Shown here: positions 56,151 to 64,000 of the stretch, piece by piece
How the letters are laid out: the number at the start of each line of letters is the position of its first letter
Position numbering within the stretch: position 1 is the stretch's first letter
NCBI RefSeq assembly: GCF_007570835.1
Contig: NZ_SUNC01000002.1
Coordinates: forward strand, 248,001 to 312,000
DNA length: 64,000 nt
Source of the DNA: Croceicoccus sediminis
GTDB lineage: Bacteria > Pseudomonadota > Alphaproteobacteria > Sphingomonadales > Sphingomonadaceae
Direction: 5' to 3'
Program-made: the position numbers and the translations under genes
Notes under the pieces: model-generated
The model's database searches: none
What the model was told of the DNA's origin: nothing
The model's input: the letters and a program-made list of their open reading frames with translations, nothing else

Positions 56151-57163
56151 TTGCTGGCTTTTCTTCTGGTGTCGCTACGCGCGGGAAGGCGATGGACGGA
56201 CGATGTGCGGCTGCCGGTCCAGATACGGACGGTCAGCTCTGACCCGGAAAGGGCGCTGTCGGCGATAGGCGCGAATCCCGCCCCTTCGAGCAGGGTCCGC
56301 ATCTGCGTGTCGGTAAAGCCGAGGCGGGCATGGGCCTGTTCGGTGCGCAAGTCCTCGCGGGCGTGGGCGGCGAAATCGACGATGGCGATGCGCCCGCCCG
56401 GCCGCGTCACGCGGGCCGCTTCTGCCAGCACGCGCTCGGGCGCCTGGGCATAGTGCAGGACCTGATGGAACAGGACCGTGTCGAAGCTCTCCGCCTCGAA
56501 AGGAAGCTCAAGAAAATCGCCCTGCAGCAGCGACAGACGCGCAGGCGGCAGGTGTTGCAGCCGTGCGCGGGCGATGCGCAGCATTTCCGGGCTCTTGTCG
56601 ATGGCGGCGACGTGCTGCGCGCTGGGGGCGTAAAGTTCGGCCATACGGCCGGTGCCGGTACCGATATCGAGCAGACGGCCCAAGGGCGCGGGATCGTCAT
56701 GCGCGTCGGCCACGCCCAGAAGGCGTGTCAGTTCGGCCTCCACCGCGCCGTCGGGACTGTGCAGCGAACGCAGGCGGTCCCACTCCTCGGCATGGCGGGC
56801 GAAGTATTTCTCTGCCGCTTCCTCCCGCGCGGAGCGGATGGCGGCAAGGCGTGCACGGTCGGCGGCGCAGACATCGGCAAAGGCCGCGTCCTCTTCCTCC
56901 GCCGCGGCCAGCAGGTCCGCGGCGCGGGCGGCCATGGCGTCTTCGTCGTGGCCGGTGGCGCGCAGGAAGACCCAGCTACCTTCCTTGCGCTTTTCGACAA
57001 GGCCCGCCTCGGTCAGGATGCGTACGTGGCGCGAAATGCGCGGCTGGCTCTGTTCCAGAACGTCGGCCAGCTCTCCCACGGCCAGTTCCATGCGCGCAAG
57101 CAAGCGCAAAAGGCGCAGGCGCGTAGGGTCGTCGAGGGCGCTGATGAGATCGTGCACGGTCAT
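56147..57163 (-). CDS. ArsR-family regulator fused to a SAM-dependent methyltransferase
   Basis: A 338-residue protein of two parts. Residues 1-90 are an ArsR-type winged helix (ISALDDPTRLRLLRLLARME; SQPRISRHVRILTEAGLVEK). Residues 150-320 are a class I methyltransferase (LLDIGTGTGRMAELYAPSAQ; IDKSPEMLRIARARL; VLFHQVLHYAQAPERVLAEA). As head of the metF-metH operon it probably senses SAM or S-adenosylhomocysteine with the methyltransferase part and controls the operon, as in the SahR-type regulators. A perfect palindrome lies 12 bases before its ATG. The start at 57163 was chosen because the longer frame would read through that palindrome. Confidence 0.9.
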   Translation of the reverse strand: MTVHDLISALDDPTRLRLLRLLARMELAVGELADVLEQSQPRISRHVRILTEAGLVEKRKEGSWVFLRATGHDEDAMAARAADLLAAAEEEDAAFADVCAADRARLAAIRSAREEAAEKYFARHAEEWDRLRSLHSPDGAVEAELTRLLGVADAHDDPAPLGRLLDIGTGTGRMAELYAPSAQHVAAIDKSPEMLRIARARLQHLPPARLSLLQGDFLELPFEAESFDTVLFHQVLHYAQAPERVLAEAARVTRPGGRIAIVDFAAHAREDLRTEQAHARLGFTDTQMRTLLEGAGFAPIADSALSGSELTVRIWTGSRTSSVHRLPARSDTRRKASK

Positions 57164-57174
57164 CGTCAGGCGGG

Positions 57175-57196
57175 CATATAAAGAAATCTTTATATG
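57175..57196. promoter_or_regulatory. Perfect 22-bp palindrome, operator of the met operon
   Basis: CATATAAAG (57175-57183) and CTTTATATG (57188-57196) are perfect inverted arms around AAAT. It is the only AT-rich site between the ArsR-methyltransferase gene and the divergent lipoprotein gene and is a textbook site for an ArsR-type dimer. It probably represses metF-metH when SAM or its product is plentiful. Confidence 0.8.
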
Positions 57197-57305
57197 TTTG
57201 CAACGGTGCGCCGAACCGCCTTTTCCCACGGCCCGGTTGCGATTGCAGGCGGAGCGGCGTTGCCCTAGAGAGGTCGCCTTATTTCCGCCACATGGAGGGA
57301 TCCCC

Positions 57306-57593
57306 ATGAAGAAGATTGCACTCGTCGCGGCCTCGCTGGCCTTTGCCCTGTCCGCCTGCGGTTCGACCGACGATCCGGACGCCCCGGCAGAGGCCGATAC
57401 CGTCGAAATGCCCGCCGATGAAGTGATGGCACAGCCCGGAATGGACGAAGATCCGGCCGTCGATGCCGAAATGGCCGACGAAATGGGCGATACGCCGGTG
57501 GTCGAGGAAACGACCGCTCCGGCCGACGACGCGGCCGATGCGGCTGCCGACGCGGCGGCCGATCTGCAGGCGGCGATGAACGAGCAGAACTGA
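57306..57593 (+). CDS. Small acidic lipoprotein
   Basis: A 95-residue lipoprotein: MKKIALVAASLAFALSAC is the signal with Cys18. The mature part is almost only Asp, Glu, Ala, Met and Pro, with no visible fold, ending ADLQAAMNEQN. GGAGGG is well placed before the ATG. It is divergent from the met operon and overlaps the next tiny lipoprotein by one base (TGATG). Function unknown. Confidence 0.8.
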   Translation: MKKIALVAASLAFALSACGSTDDPDAPAEADTVEMPADEVMAQPGMDEDPAVDAEMADEMGDTPVVEETTAPADDAADAAADAAADLQAAMNEQN

Positions 57594-57763
57594 TGCGTCT
57601 CGCGCTCCCCGCCTTGGGCCTGCTGCTACTGGCGGCCTGCGGCGGGGAGCCCGAACCCCAGGCGACCCCCGCAGCGGACGAGGCCAGGGTCCTGTCCGAT
57701 GCGGCCGAGATGCTGCCGGCCGAAACGCCCGCAGCGAGTGAGAGCGAAGCCGCTCCCGATTAA
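57593..57763 (+). CDS. 56-residue lipoprotein coupled to the previous one
   Basis: Too short for usual gene callers: 56 residues. MRLALPALGLLLLAAC is a lipoprotein signal with Cys16, then an acidic, Ala/Glu/Pro-rich tail ending SEAAPD. The start overlaps the previous stop (TGATG), and composition matches the partner, so both are probably made as a pair. Its last four bases overlap the convergent arfB gene. Confidence 0.7.
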   Translation: MRLALPALGLLLLAACGGEPEPQATPAADEARVLSDAAEMLPAETPAASESEAAPD

Positions 57764-58182
57764 TCCCAGCCCTTGATCTTTCCGCGCCCGGCCTTCACTT
57801 CACCGCGCGCTTTCTTGTGCTTCAGGCGCTGTACCTTGCCCACGCGGTTCACGCGGGTCTTGGCGCGCTTTTTCGGCTCTATCTGCGCCTCTGTCAGCAA
57901 TTCGGCCAGCCGTTCGCGCGCGTCGGAGCGGTTCTGGTCCTGCGTGCGAAATCGACGGGCGTCGATGATAAGGTCGCCGCTGGACGAAATGCGGCTTCCC
58001 GCCAGCGCCTTCAGCCGGTGAAACACACGCGGGGTCAGGCCCAGCTTGTAGATGTTGACGCGCAGCTGCACCGCCGTCGCCACCTTGTTGACGTTCTGCC
58101 CGCCGGGGCCCGATGCGGCGATGAAGCGTTCTTCGGCGAGGGAATGCGCCCGCGCGACGATGGGGTCCTGTTCTTCAGACAC
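57760..58182 (-). CDS. arfB: Peptidyl-tRNA hydrolase ArfB (ribosome rescue)
   Basis: A 140-residue ribosome-rescue factor that frees peptide from stalled ribosomes. FIAASGPGGQNVNKVATAVQ holds the catalytic GGQ, and the tail is Lys/Arg-rich (VQRLKHKKARGEVKAGRGKI), which enters the mRNA channel. The start is a GTG (VSEEQDPIV) overlapping the rluA-family stop by eight bases. In E. coli ArfB has the same layout and 140 residues. The longer frame upstream is not used. Confidence 0.94.
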   Translation of the reverse strand: MSEEQDPIVARAHSLAEERFIAASGPGGQNVNKVATAVQLRVNIYKLGLTPRVFHRLKALAGSRISSSGDLIIDARRFRTQDQNRSDARERLAELLTEAQIEPKKRAKTRVNRVGKVQRLKHKKARGEVKAGRGKIKGWD

Positions 58183-58858
58183 CTGGCGAATCGGGAACGG
58201 TGAAGCCCAGACGGGCGAAATCGGCGGGCAGCGGGGCGCTCGCCTCGATCGGGGGCTTGCCTTCGCGGTGCACGACAAGCCCGCTGGCGTGCAGCATCGT
58301 GCGCGGTGCGCCCCCCTGTCCGGATTTCGGGCCATTGCCGTAAATCGGATCGCCCAGCAGCGGCGCGCCGAGCCCTGCCAGCGCGTGAATGCGGATCTGG
58401 TGCGTGCGCCCGGTCTCGGGCCGGAATTCGATCAGCGTCGTCCCGTCCTTTTCCGCCAGCTTGCGCCAGCGGGTCAGCGACGGTTTGCCCTTCTTCGCCG
58501 CGATCATGCGCCAGCCGCCTTCCTTGCTGCTGATCTTCGACAGCGAAAGCGCGATCTCGCCCTCTTCTTCCGCGATGGTTCCTGCAAGGATGCCAAGGTA
58601 GACCTTTTCGACCTGTCGGTCCTCGAACGCCTTGTTGAAGCGCTTCAACGCCTTGGGATTGCGCGCCAGCAGCAGGCAGCCCGACGTATCGGTGTCCAGC
58701 CGGTGCACCGGCATCGGCGCGCGCTGAAAGCCCAGTTTCAATTCGTCGAGATGATCGTCGAGACTGCGCCCCCCTGCGCGGGGCCGTTCGATCGGAAGGC
58801 GGGCGGGCTTGTCGATGACCAGCGCTTCGCCGTCTTCGTAGAGGATGGGGATGGTCAT
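58175..58858 (-). CDS. RluA-family pseudouridine synthase
   Basis: A 227-residue RNA-modifying enzyme. PVHRLDTDTSGCLLLARNP holds the catalytic Asp of the RluA/RluD group, and TGRTHQIRIHALAGLGAPLL is the second block. It has no S4 domain, so it is like RluA or TruC rather than RluD. The exact RNA site is unknown. It is coupled to the aminotransferase gene before it (ATGA) and to arfB after it. Confidence 0.93.
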   Translation of the reverse strand: MTIPILYEDGEALVIDKPARLPIERPRAGGRSLDDHLDELKLGFQRAPMPVHRLDTDTSGCLLLARNPKALKRFNKAFEDRQVEKVYLGILAGTIAEEEGEIALSLSKISSKEGGWRMIAAKKGKPSLTRWRKLAEKDGTTLIEFRPETGRTHQIRIHALAGLGAPLLGDPIYGNGPKSGQGGAPRTMLHASGLVVHREGKPPIEASAPLPADFARLGFTVPDSPGV

Positions 58859-60051
58859 AGGACGCTTACGGCTTTCTCGATGCGGTCGATCGCTTCGGTC
58901 AGTTGCGCTTCGCTGGCCGCGAAGCTGATACGGAAACCGGCCAGACCCGAATGCGTGCCGCCAAAGGCCGAAGCCGCGACGACCGCGACCCCGTGTTCCA
59001 GAAGGTGGAGCGCCAATGCGCCGTCATCGGCGATTTTGCCGCCGATCAGGGGCGAGGCATCGACGAAGCAGTAGAACGCACCCTGCGGCACGGGGGTGGA
59101 CAGGCCGGAAATGGCATTGATGCGCCCTACCACGAGTTCGCGGCGGCGGCGAAAGGTCTCTCGCCACTCGACAAGAAAATCCTGCGGCCCTTCGAAGGCG
59201 GCGACGGCACCGGCCTGGCTGATCGAACAGGGATTGCCGCTGGAATGCGACTGCAGCTTTTCCATTGCGCGGATCAGCCATTCAGGACCGGTGGCGACAC
59301 CGATGCGAAGCCCGGTCATCGCGTGGCTTTTCGAAACGCCCGACACGGTCAGCACGCGATCCGCCAGATCGGGGCGCAGCGCGGCCAGCGCCGCATGCGG
59401 CGCGCCAGTATAGGTCAGCGGCGCGTAGATATCGTCGCTCATCACCAGGACATGGGGATGGCGGGCCAGCACTTCGGCAATGGCGGCAAGGTCTTCGGCG
59501 CTGAACACCGCGCCGGTCGGGTTGCCGGGGCTGTTCATCAAAAGCCAGCGGGTCTTCGGCGTGATCACCGCCTCAAGCTCGCTTGCCGAGAAACGAAAGC
59601 CGGTTTCGGGCCGCGTCGCCAGCGGGACGACGGTGCCGCCTGCAAAGCGTACGATTTCGGGATAGGACACCCACCACGGCGCGGGGATCACCACCTCGTC
59701 GCCCGGATCGATCGTCGCGGTCAGCGCGTGGAAGATCGCCTGCTTGCCGCCTGCACTGATCGTGATTTGCGTTGGTTCGGCCGCGATGCCGAGGTCGCGT
59801 TTGAAATGGAGGGCCGCGGCCTGCTTCATCGCGGCGGTGCCGCCGACCGGGGTATAGCGGGTTTGCCCCGCGTCCAGCGCGTCCTTCATCGCCGCCACGA
59901 CATGGGCGGGCGTGTCGAAATCGGGTTCGCCGACCGAAAGCGAGATGATGTCCGCGCCTTCCGCGCGAAGCTGGGTCGCACGATCGGTCATCGCGGTGGT
60001 CTGCGAAGGGGCTATCCGCTGCAGGGCGGCGGACAGGCGGGGTTCGGTCAT
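58855..60051 (-). CDS. Aspartate-type aminotransferase (class I/II)
   Basis: A 398-residue PLP enzyme of the class I/II fold, near the bacterial aspartate/prephenate aminotransferases. Visible blocks: SLSVGEPDFDTPAHVVAAMK, YTPVGGTAAMKQAAALHF, NSPGNPTGAVFSAEDL, and SGVSKSHAMTGLRIGVA with the PLP Lys. The C-terminal GFRISFAASEAQLTEAIDRI is typical. I chose ATG 60051; a TTG two codons earlier is possible. The 21-base gap to pabBC suggests co-transcription with it. Confidence 0.92.
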   Translation of the reverse strand: MTEPRLSAALQRIAPSQTTAMTDRATQLRAEGADIISLSVGEPDFDTPAHVVAAMKDALDAGQTRYTPVGGTAAMKQAAALHFKRDLGIAAEPTQITISAGGKQAIFHALTATIDPGDEVVIPAPWWVSYPEIVRFAGGTVVPLATRPETGFRFSASELEAVITPKTRWLLMNSPGNPTGAVFSAEDLAAIAEVLARHPHVLVMSDDIYAPLTYTGAPHAALAALRPDLADRVLTVSGVSKSHAMTGLRIGVATGPEWLIRAMEKLQSHSSGNPCSISQAGAVAAFEGPQDFLVEWRETFRRRRELVVGRINAISGLSTPVPQGAFYCFVDASPLIGGKIADDGALALHLLEHGVAVVAASAFGGTHSGLAGFRISFAASEAQLTEAIDRIEKAVSVL

Positions 60052-60072
60052 GTGCAAGCGCGCCTTGTCGGA

Positions 60073-61857
60073 TCAGATCAGCCGGGCCGGCATCAGCCCG
60101 CGCAGCGCATTGCCGATAAAGAAGCCTTCCGCAAGATCGTCGGCGGTCAGCTCCGCCTCCTGCGCGCGGCCATCCTCCAGCATCGCGGCGCGCAGCACGC
60201 CCGGCAGCAGGCCCACCGACCGGGGCGGGGTGAGGAATATGTCGCCGCGTTTCACGAACAGGTTGGTGAAGCTGCCTTCGGTCAACAGCCCGTCTTCGCG
60301 CACGAACACGACCTCGCGTGCGCCGGATGCCTCCGCCGCCTTGCGGGCATCGTCGTAAAAGGCCCGGTCGGTCGTCTTGTGGCGCAATCGCCAGTCGCCC
60401 TGCGCGACGGGAAGGGGCGCGATCTGGACCGGCACCGGATCGGGCATGACATCGGGCAGGTCGCTGCCGTCGAGTTCCCACGTCCCGTTCTGCGCAACCA
60501 GCACGCGCAATCTCTTCGGTTCGGTGTTGAGGAAGCAGAAGGCCTGGATGTGATTGCGCAAGGCGTGGCGATCGAGATCGAAGCCCAGCGCCAGCGCACT
60601 GTCCTTCAGGCGTTGCAGGTGCAGTTCGATCATCGGCACCCCGATCTTCGGATCAAAGGCCATCGTCTCTATCAACTGAACATCACGGCCCGCCGCTGCC
60701 ACGAACTCTCCCTTGATGAGGCATTCGGCCCATTCATCGTCCAGCCGCGAGTCCACGACGATGCCCGAACCGACGCCCATATGCGCCTGTCCCTGCCCGC
60801 GCCCGTGCAGTGAAAGGGTGCGGATCGCCACATTGAACGCAGCATCGCCGCTTGCGTCAACCCGCCCCACCGCGCCGCAGTACAACTTTCGCGGCGACTG
60901 CTCGATCTCGTCGATGATTTCCATGGCGCGGATTTTCGGCGCGCCGGTGATGGAACCGCAGGGGAATACCGTGCGCAAGAGGTCCACCGCGCCTTCGCCC
61001 TCGCGCAGCTGTGCCCTGACGGTCGACGTCATCTGGTGCAGCGTAGGATAAGTCTCCACCGCGAAGGCATCCTGCACCTGGACCGACCCCGGCACGGCAA
61101 GGCGCGACACGTCGTTGCGCATCAGGTCCGTGATCATCAGGTTTTCGGCCCGGTCCTTCTCGCTCGCCCCCAGATCGGCGACCATCGCGGCGTCGGCGGC
61201 GGCATCTTCGCCGCGCGGACGCGTGCCCTTCATCGGCTTGAGCATCACGGCGCCGTCCTTCAGGGTGAAGAACAGCTCGGGCGAGAGGCTGAGGTGGTGC
61301 CGCTCTCCGTCGTAGATGAACGCACCGTACCCCGCCGCCGCGCGGGTGCGTAGCCGGGCATAGATCGCCAGCGGATCGCCCGCCCACGCCGCGTGAAGCG
61401 GGAAGGTCAGGTTCGCCTGGTAGATGTCACCGGCCCGGATCGCCTCCTGCACGCGGGCGAAGGCGGCGTCGTAATCCTCCCGCTCTATCGCGGGGCGCGC
61501 GGGCGACAGGATGGGCGGGCCGTCTTCGTCATGGACCTGCCCGGCGATCCAGTCCGCGACATCGTCGGCGGCGATCGTCTCGTAATCGGCAAAGGCGCAT
61601 AGCCACACCAGCGGCGCGGCATCCTTGCCCGCAAGGCGCGAGGCCAGTCGCGGCTCCAGCGCCAGCCCGGCTTCGTAGGCGAGATATCCGGCCAGGTGCA
61701 GGCCGCCGCGGCGTGCGCTTTCCGCCCTCGACAGCGCGTCCTCGACCTCGTCTGCGCTGTCCGCACGGAAAACCGCCACGGGATCGCGGTAGAGGCGGGC
61801 GGGGGCCGCGCCGGACGTTTCCCGGGCATCGTCCAGCAGGATGAAGGGCTTGCGCAT
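60073..61857 (-). CDS. PabB-PabC fusion: aminodeoxychorismate synthase and lyase
   Basis: A 594-residue bifunctional enzyme of 4-aminobenzoate (folate) synthesis. The N part (about 1-340) is chorismate-binding component I: GDIYQANLTFPLHAAW, LKPMKGTRPRGED, MITDLMRNDVSRLAVPGSV and CGSITGAPKIRAMEIIDEIE. The C part (about 355-594) is the class IV PLP lyase: FDPKIGVPMIELHLQRLKDS, LRHKTTDRAFY with the PLP Lys, and EGSFTNLFVKRGD. The glutaminase (PabA) is elsewhere. The start at 61857 matches the family N-terminus. Confidence 0.95.
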   Translation of the reverse strand: MRKPFILLDDARETSGAAPARLYRDPVAVFRADSADEVEDALSRAESARRGGLHLAGYLAYEAGLALEPRLASRLAGKDAAPLVWLCAFADYETIAADDVADWIAGQVHDEDGPPILSPARPAIEREDYDAAFARVQEAIRAGDIYQANLTFPLHAAWAGDPLAIYARLRTRAAAGYGAFIYDGERHHLSLSPELFFTLKDGAVMLKPMKGTRPRGEDAAADAAMVADLGASEKDRAENLMITDLMRNDVSRLAVPGSVQVQDAFAVETYPTLHQMTSTVRAQLREGEGAVDLLRTVFPCGSITGAPKIRAMEIIDEIEQSPRKLYCGAVGRVDASGDAAFNVAIRTLSLHGRGQGQAHMGVGSGIVVDSRLDDEWAECLIKGEFVAAAGRDVQLIETMAFDPKIGVPMIELHLQRLKDSALALGFDLDRHALRNHIQAFCFLNTEPKRLRVLVAQNGTWELDGSDLPDVMPDPVPVQIAPLPVAQGDWRLRHKTTDRAFYDDARKAAEASGAREVVFVREDGLLTEGSFTNLFVKRGDIFLTPPRSVGLLPGVLRAAMLEDGRAQEAELTADDLAEGFFIGNALRGLMPARLI

Positions 61858-61972
61858 TGCCGCGCCTAGATGGCGTTCCTTGCAGGGTGCGGCAAGCCGT
61901 ACTTGACCGCGCCCCACAGGCAAGGCCAGATCGGCACCGTTCAGGGGTCTCGAAAAAGGAATGACGCAAGGC

Positions 61973-63517
61973 ATGTCGGACAACGCGATTTTTCTCGGCC
62001 TCGCCGCCAATGGAGAGCGCCAGTACCTCGAACTGTCGCGCGCGAACCGCCACGGGTTGATCGCGGGTGCGACCGGCACCGGCAAGACGGTGACGTTGCA
62101 GGGATTGGCCGAAAGCTTTTCGGCCAGGGGCGTGCCGGTCTTCGTCGCCGACGTGAAGGGCGACCTGTCGGGCATTTCGATGCCCGGATCGCCCACGTTC
62201 AAGCACGCCGACAAGCTGGAAGGACGCGCGAAGGAACTGGGCATGGACGACTATGCCTATTCCGACAATCCGGCGGTTTTCTGGGACCTTTACGGCGAAC
62301 AGGGCCATCCGATCCGCACCACGGTTTCCGAAATGGGTCCGCTGCTGCTGTCGCGGCTGATGGATCTGAACGAAACGCAGGAAGGCGTGCTGAACATCGC
62401 GTTCCACTGGGCCGACGAACAGGGCCTGTTGCTGCTCGACCTCGACGACCTGCAATCGATGCTGGCCCACACGGCGGAAAACGCGAAGGACCTGTCGACC
62501 CGCTACGGCAACGTCACCAAGGCCAGCGTCGGCGCGATCCAGCGTTCGCTTCTGTCGCTGCGATCGCAGGGCGCGGACCAGTTCTTCGGCGAACCCGCGC
62601 TGGAGATCGAGGATTTCCTGGCCTGTGACGAAAACGGGCGCGGTTTCATCAACGTGCTGGCCGCCGACAAGTTGATGCGCAGTCCGAAACTTTACGCCAC
62701 GTTCCTGCTATGGCTCCTGTCCGAACTGTTCGAGACGCTGCCCGAAGTGGGCGACCCGGAAAAGCCGAAGCTGGTGTTCTTCTTTGACGAGGCACACCTG
62801 CTGTTCGACGATGCGCCACGCGCGCTGGAGGAAAAGATCGAGCAGGTCGTGCGCCTGATCCGTTCCAAGGGCGTAGGCGTGTTCTTCGTGACGCAGAACC
62901 CGATCGACATTCCCGAGGAAGTGGCCGGACAACTGGGCAACCGCGTGCAGCACGCCCTGCGCGCCTTCACCCCGCGCGACCAGAAGGCGATCAAGGCGGC
63001 GGCCGATACGTTCCGCATCAATCCCGAACTGGACGTCGTCGAGGCGATTACGCAGCTCAGAACCGGCGAGGCTCTCGTTTCCACCCTGATGGAGGACGGC
63101 GCGCCGTCGATCGTCCAGCGCACCTTGATGAAGCCGCCGCGTTCGCGCCTTGGCCCCGTCACGCCCAAGGAACGTGCGATTATCCGTTCGGTCAGCCCGG
63201 TCGAGGGCAAGTACGACGAGGCGGTCGACCGCGAAAGCGCGGAAGAAGTGCTGGCGCAAAAGGCGGCCGACGCTGCGGCGACAGCCGCCGAAGTTGCGGA
63301 AAAGGGCCGCGAGGAAGTGGCCAAGCGCGAACGCAAGTCGACCAGCCTGTGGGGCATGGACATCGGCAAGGCGGGCAAAAGCGCGATCAAGGCGGCGGCT
63401 GGTTCTGCCGTATCGATCGGCGTGGCGGCGGCGCTGGGCAAGAAATCGCGTGCCGATCCGCTGCGGACGGGGCTGAACGCGTTCGTGCGGAATATCGTGG
63501 GCGGTTTGATGAGGTGA
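61973..63517 (+). CDS. YjgR/HerA-like ATPase (DUF853)
   Basis: A 514-residue ATPase of the YjgR/DUF853 subgroup of HerA-like proteins. Walker A is [16 protein letters not shown] (about 30-45), then [18 protein letters not shown], and Walker [17 protein letters not shown], with [20 protein letters not shown]-terminal coiled or helical tail has many Ala and Glu. The cellular role is unknown. I chose ATG 61973, spaced 12 bases from AAGGA; ATG 61961 abuts the Shine-Dalgarno itself. It is distinct from the HerA-like gene at 43549. Confidence 0.9.
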   Translation: MSDNAIFLGLAANGERQYLELSRANRHGLIAGATGTGKTVTLQGLAESFSARGVPVFVADVKGDLSGISMPGSPTFKHADKLEGRAKELGMDDYAYSDNPAVFWDLYGEQGHPIRTTVSEMGPLLLSRLMDLNETQEGVLNIAFHWADEQGLLLLDLDDLQSMLAHTAENAKDLSTRYGNVTKASVGAIQRSLLSLRSQGADQFFGEPALEIEDFLACDENGRGFINVLAADKLMRSPKLYATFLLWLLSELFETLPEVGDPEKPKLVFFFDEAHLLFDDAPRALEEKIEQVVRLIRSKGVGVFFVTQNPIDIPEEVAGQLGNRVQHALRAFTPRDQKAIKAAADTFRINPELDVVEAITQLRTGEALVSTLMEDGAPSIVQRTLMKPPRSRLGPVTPKERAIIRSVSPVEGKYDEAVDRESAEEVLAQKAADAAATAAEVAEKGREEVAKRERKSTSLWGMDIGKAGKSAIKAAAGSAVSIGVAAALGKKSRADPLRTGLNAFVRNIVGGLMR

Positions 63518-63543
63518 TGGCGGGGGTTGGTGGCTCGTGGTTT

Positions 63544-63808
63544 GTTTGTTTTAGTTCCTCAGACGCCGGAACTTCTGTTCAGCCTCAAGCGCTGGCGGGG
63601 CCATCCGGCCCCTTGGCTATCCTCGCATAAGCTCGGGCGCGCGTTCGCGCTTGCCGGCGTCGCTTCGCGCCCGGAATGGCACGACCCATCAGGAAAAACC
63701 CGGGGCGCGCCAGCGACTCCCGCAAGGCCGAACGGCCGCCGCCGCATCTGCGGCGAAGCCAAGGGGTGCGGATGCACCCCGCCCGGCGTTTGAGGGACTA
63801 AAGCAAAT
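63544..63808. repeat. 265-bp intergenic element with 26-bp inverted ends
   Basis: GTTTGTTTTAGTTCCTCAGA and the next six bases (63544-63569) are matched in reverse by 63783-63808, with 22 of 26 positions alike. Inside are further hairpins: GGGGCC-ATCC-GGCCCC (63597-63612), GGGGTGC/GCACCCC (63763-63780), and CGCTGGCG (63590-63597) pairing with CGCCAGCG (63708-63715). No frame looks coding. It could be a miniature inverted-repeat element or a large structured RNA. It separates the YjgR-like gene from the convergent kinase gene. Confidence 0.75.
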
Positions 63809-63826
63809 AAACTGCGGAGCCACCCA

Positions 63827-64000
63827 TTATCCCAAGGGCAAACGCAATTCCGCGCTCAGCCCGCCCTTGGCCCGGTTTTCCAGCACCAGTGAGCCGCCAT
63901 GCTGTTCGGCAATGGCCCTTGCCAGCGTCAGCCCGATCCCCGCGCCGCCGGTGCCGCGGTTGCGGCTGGGGTCGCCGCGTTCGAACGGTTCCATCATGCG
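63827..64000 (-). CDS. Sensor histidine kinase (C-terminal end only)
   Basis: The last 57 residues of a histidine kinase enter from the right edge. PFERGDPSRNRGTGGAGIGL is the G box of the ATP-binding domain, followed by TLARAIAEQHGGSLVLENRA and the closing strand. It belongs to a two-component system whose sensor and receiver parts lie outside the window. The stop is at 63827, close behind the inverted-repeat element. Confidence 0.9.
   Translation of the reverse strand, partial: RMMEPFERGDPSRNRGTGGAGIGLTLARAIAEQHGGSLVLENRAKGGLSAELRLPLG

Noticed and set aside
57164-57305. SAM-II or SAH riboswitch before the met genes
   Set aside because: The gap holds a protein-type palindrome but no sequence resembling the known riboswitch cores, and the fused ArsR-methyltransferase offers a simpler control.

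Overview
This 64 kb window is GC-rich (by eye well over 60%), densely packed chromosomal DNA. Gene content points to an alphaproteobacterium of the order Sphingomonadales, probably the Erythrobacteraceae/Sphingomonadaceae group: a COX15-type heme A synthase, a SUF (not ISC) cluster headed by an Rrf2 regulator, a ThiS-ThiG fusion, two UrcA-type periplasmic proteins, a DUF2093 protein, a PabB-PabC fusion and a two-piece MetH. No rRNA, tRNA, CRISPR array, prophage or complete insertion sequence was seen. The placement is inference from gene content; no database was searched.

Layout. 1-12.4 kb is mostly housekeeping: a partial CDGSH protein, a secreted amidohydrolase, rplM-rpsI with a terminator, ctaA-cutA, a MerC-domain protein with a palindromic operator candidate, thiSG, two coupled unknown genes, an acyl-CoA synthetase, a lipoprotein gamma-glutamyltransferase and pyrD (possibly leaderless). 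12.4-13.0 kb is a gene-free stretch with several hairpins (candidate small RNA) and an AT-rich promoter-like part. 13.0-18.3 kb is the least ordinary block: a UrcA protein, a TPR/SLOG-like/degenerate-cyclase protein, a Crp/Fnr regulator, a TIR-membrane-TPR protein and a small beta-rich protein translated just behind it. This looks like an undescribed nucleotide-signalling or immune-type module. 18.4-25.0 kb is one tightly overlapped operon (rrf2-sufB-DUF559-sufC-sufD-sufS-sufT-GNAT-sufA).

25-40.5 kb holds mixed genes: an internally duplicated unknown protein, envelope proteins, an adenosine-kinase-like protein, purD and xseA whose start codons share a base, a LytM peptidase, rpmB, tadA, a lower-GC lipoprotein gene, an L,D-transpeptidase, a flavin reductase, and a MarR-EmrA-EmrB efflux operon. 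40.7-51.5 kb holds acnA, a HerA-like ATPase, a second UrcA protein and a Holliday-junction region (yebC-DUF3147-ruvC-lipoprotein-deaminase-ruvA-dsrE-PAP2-ruvB). 51.5-57.2 kb is a methionine operon (ArsR-methyltransferase fusion, metF, metH in two genes) read from a perfect 22-bp palindrome. 57.3-64 kb holds two tiny lipoproteins, arfB-rluA-aminotransferase, pabBC, a YjgR/HerA-like ATPase, a 265-bp inverted-repeat-bounded element and the 3' end of a histidine kinase.

Operons show strong translational coupling: ATGA, GTGA, TTGA, TGATG and TAATG junctions occur in nearly every cluster, and several genes use GTG or TTG starts. Start sites were moved downstream of the longest reading frame where a ribosome binding site, signal peptide or family alignment favoured it.
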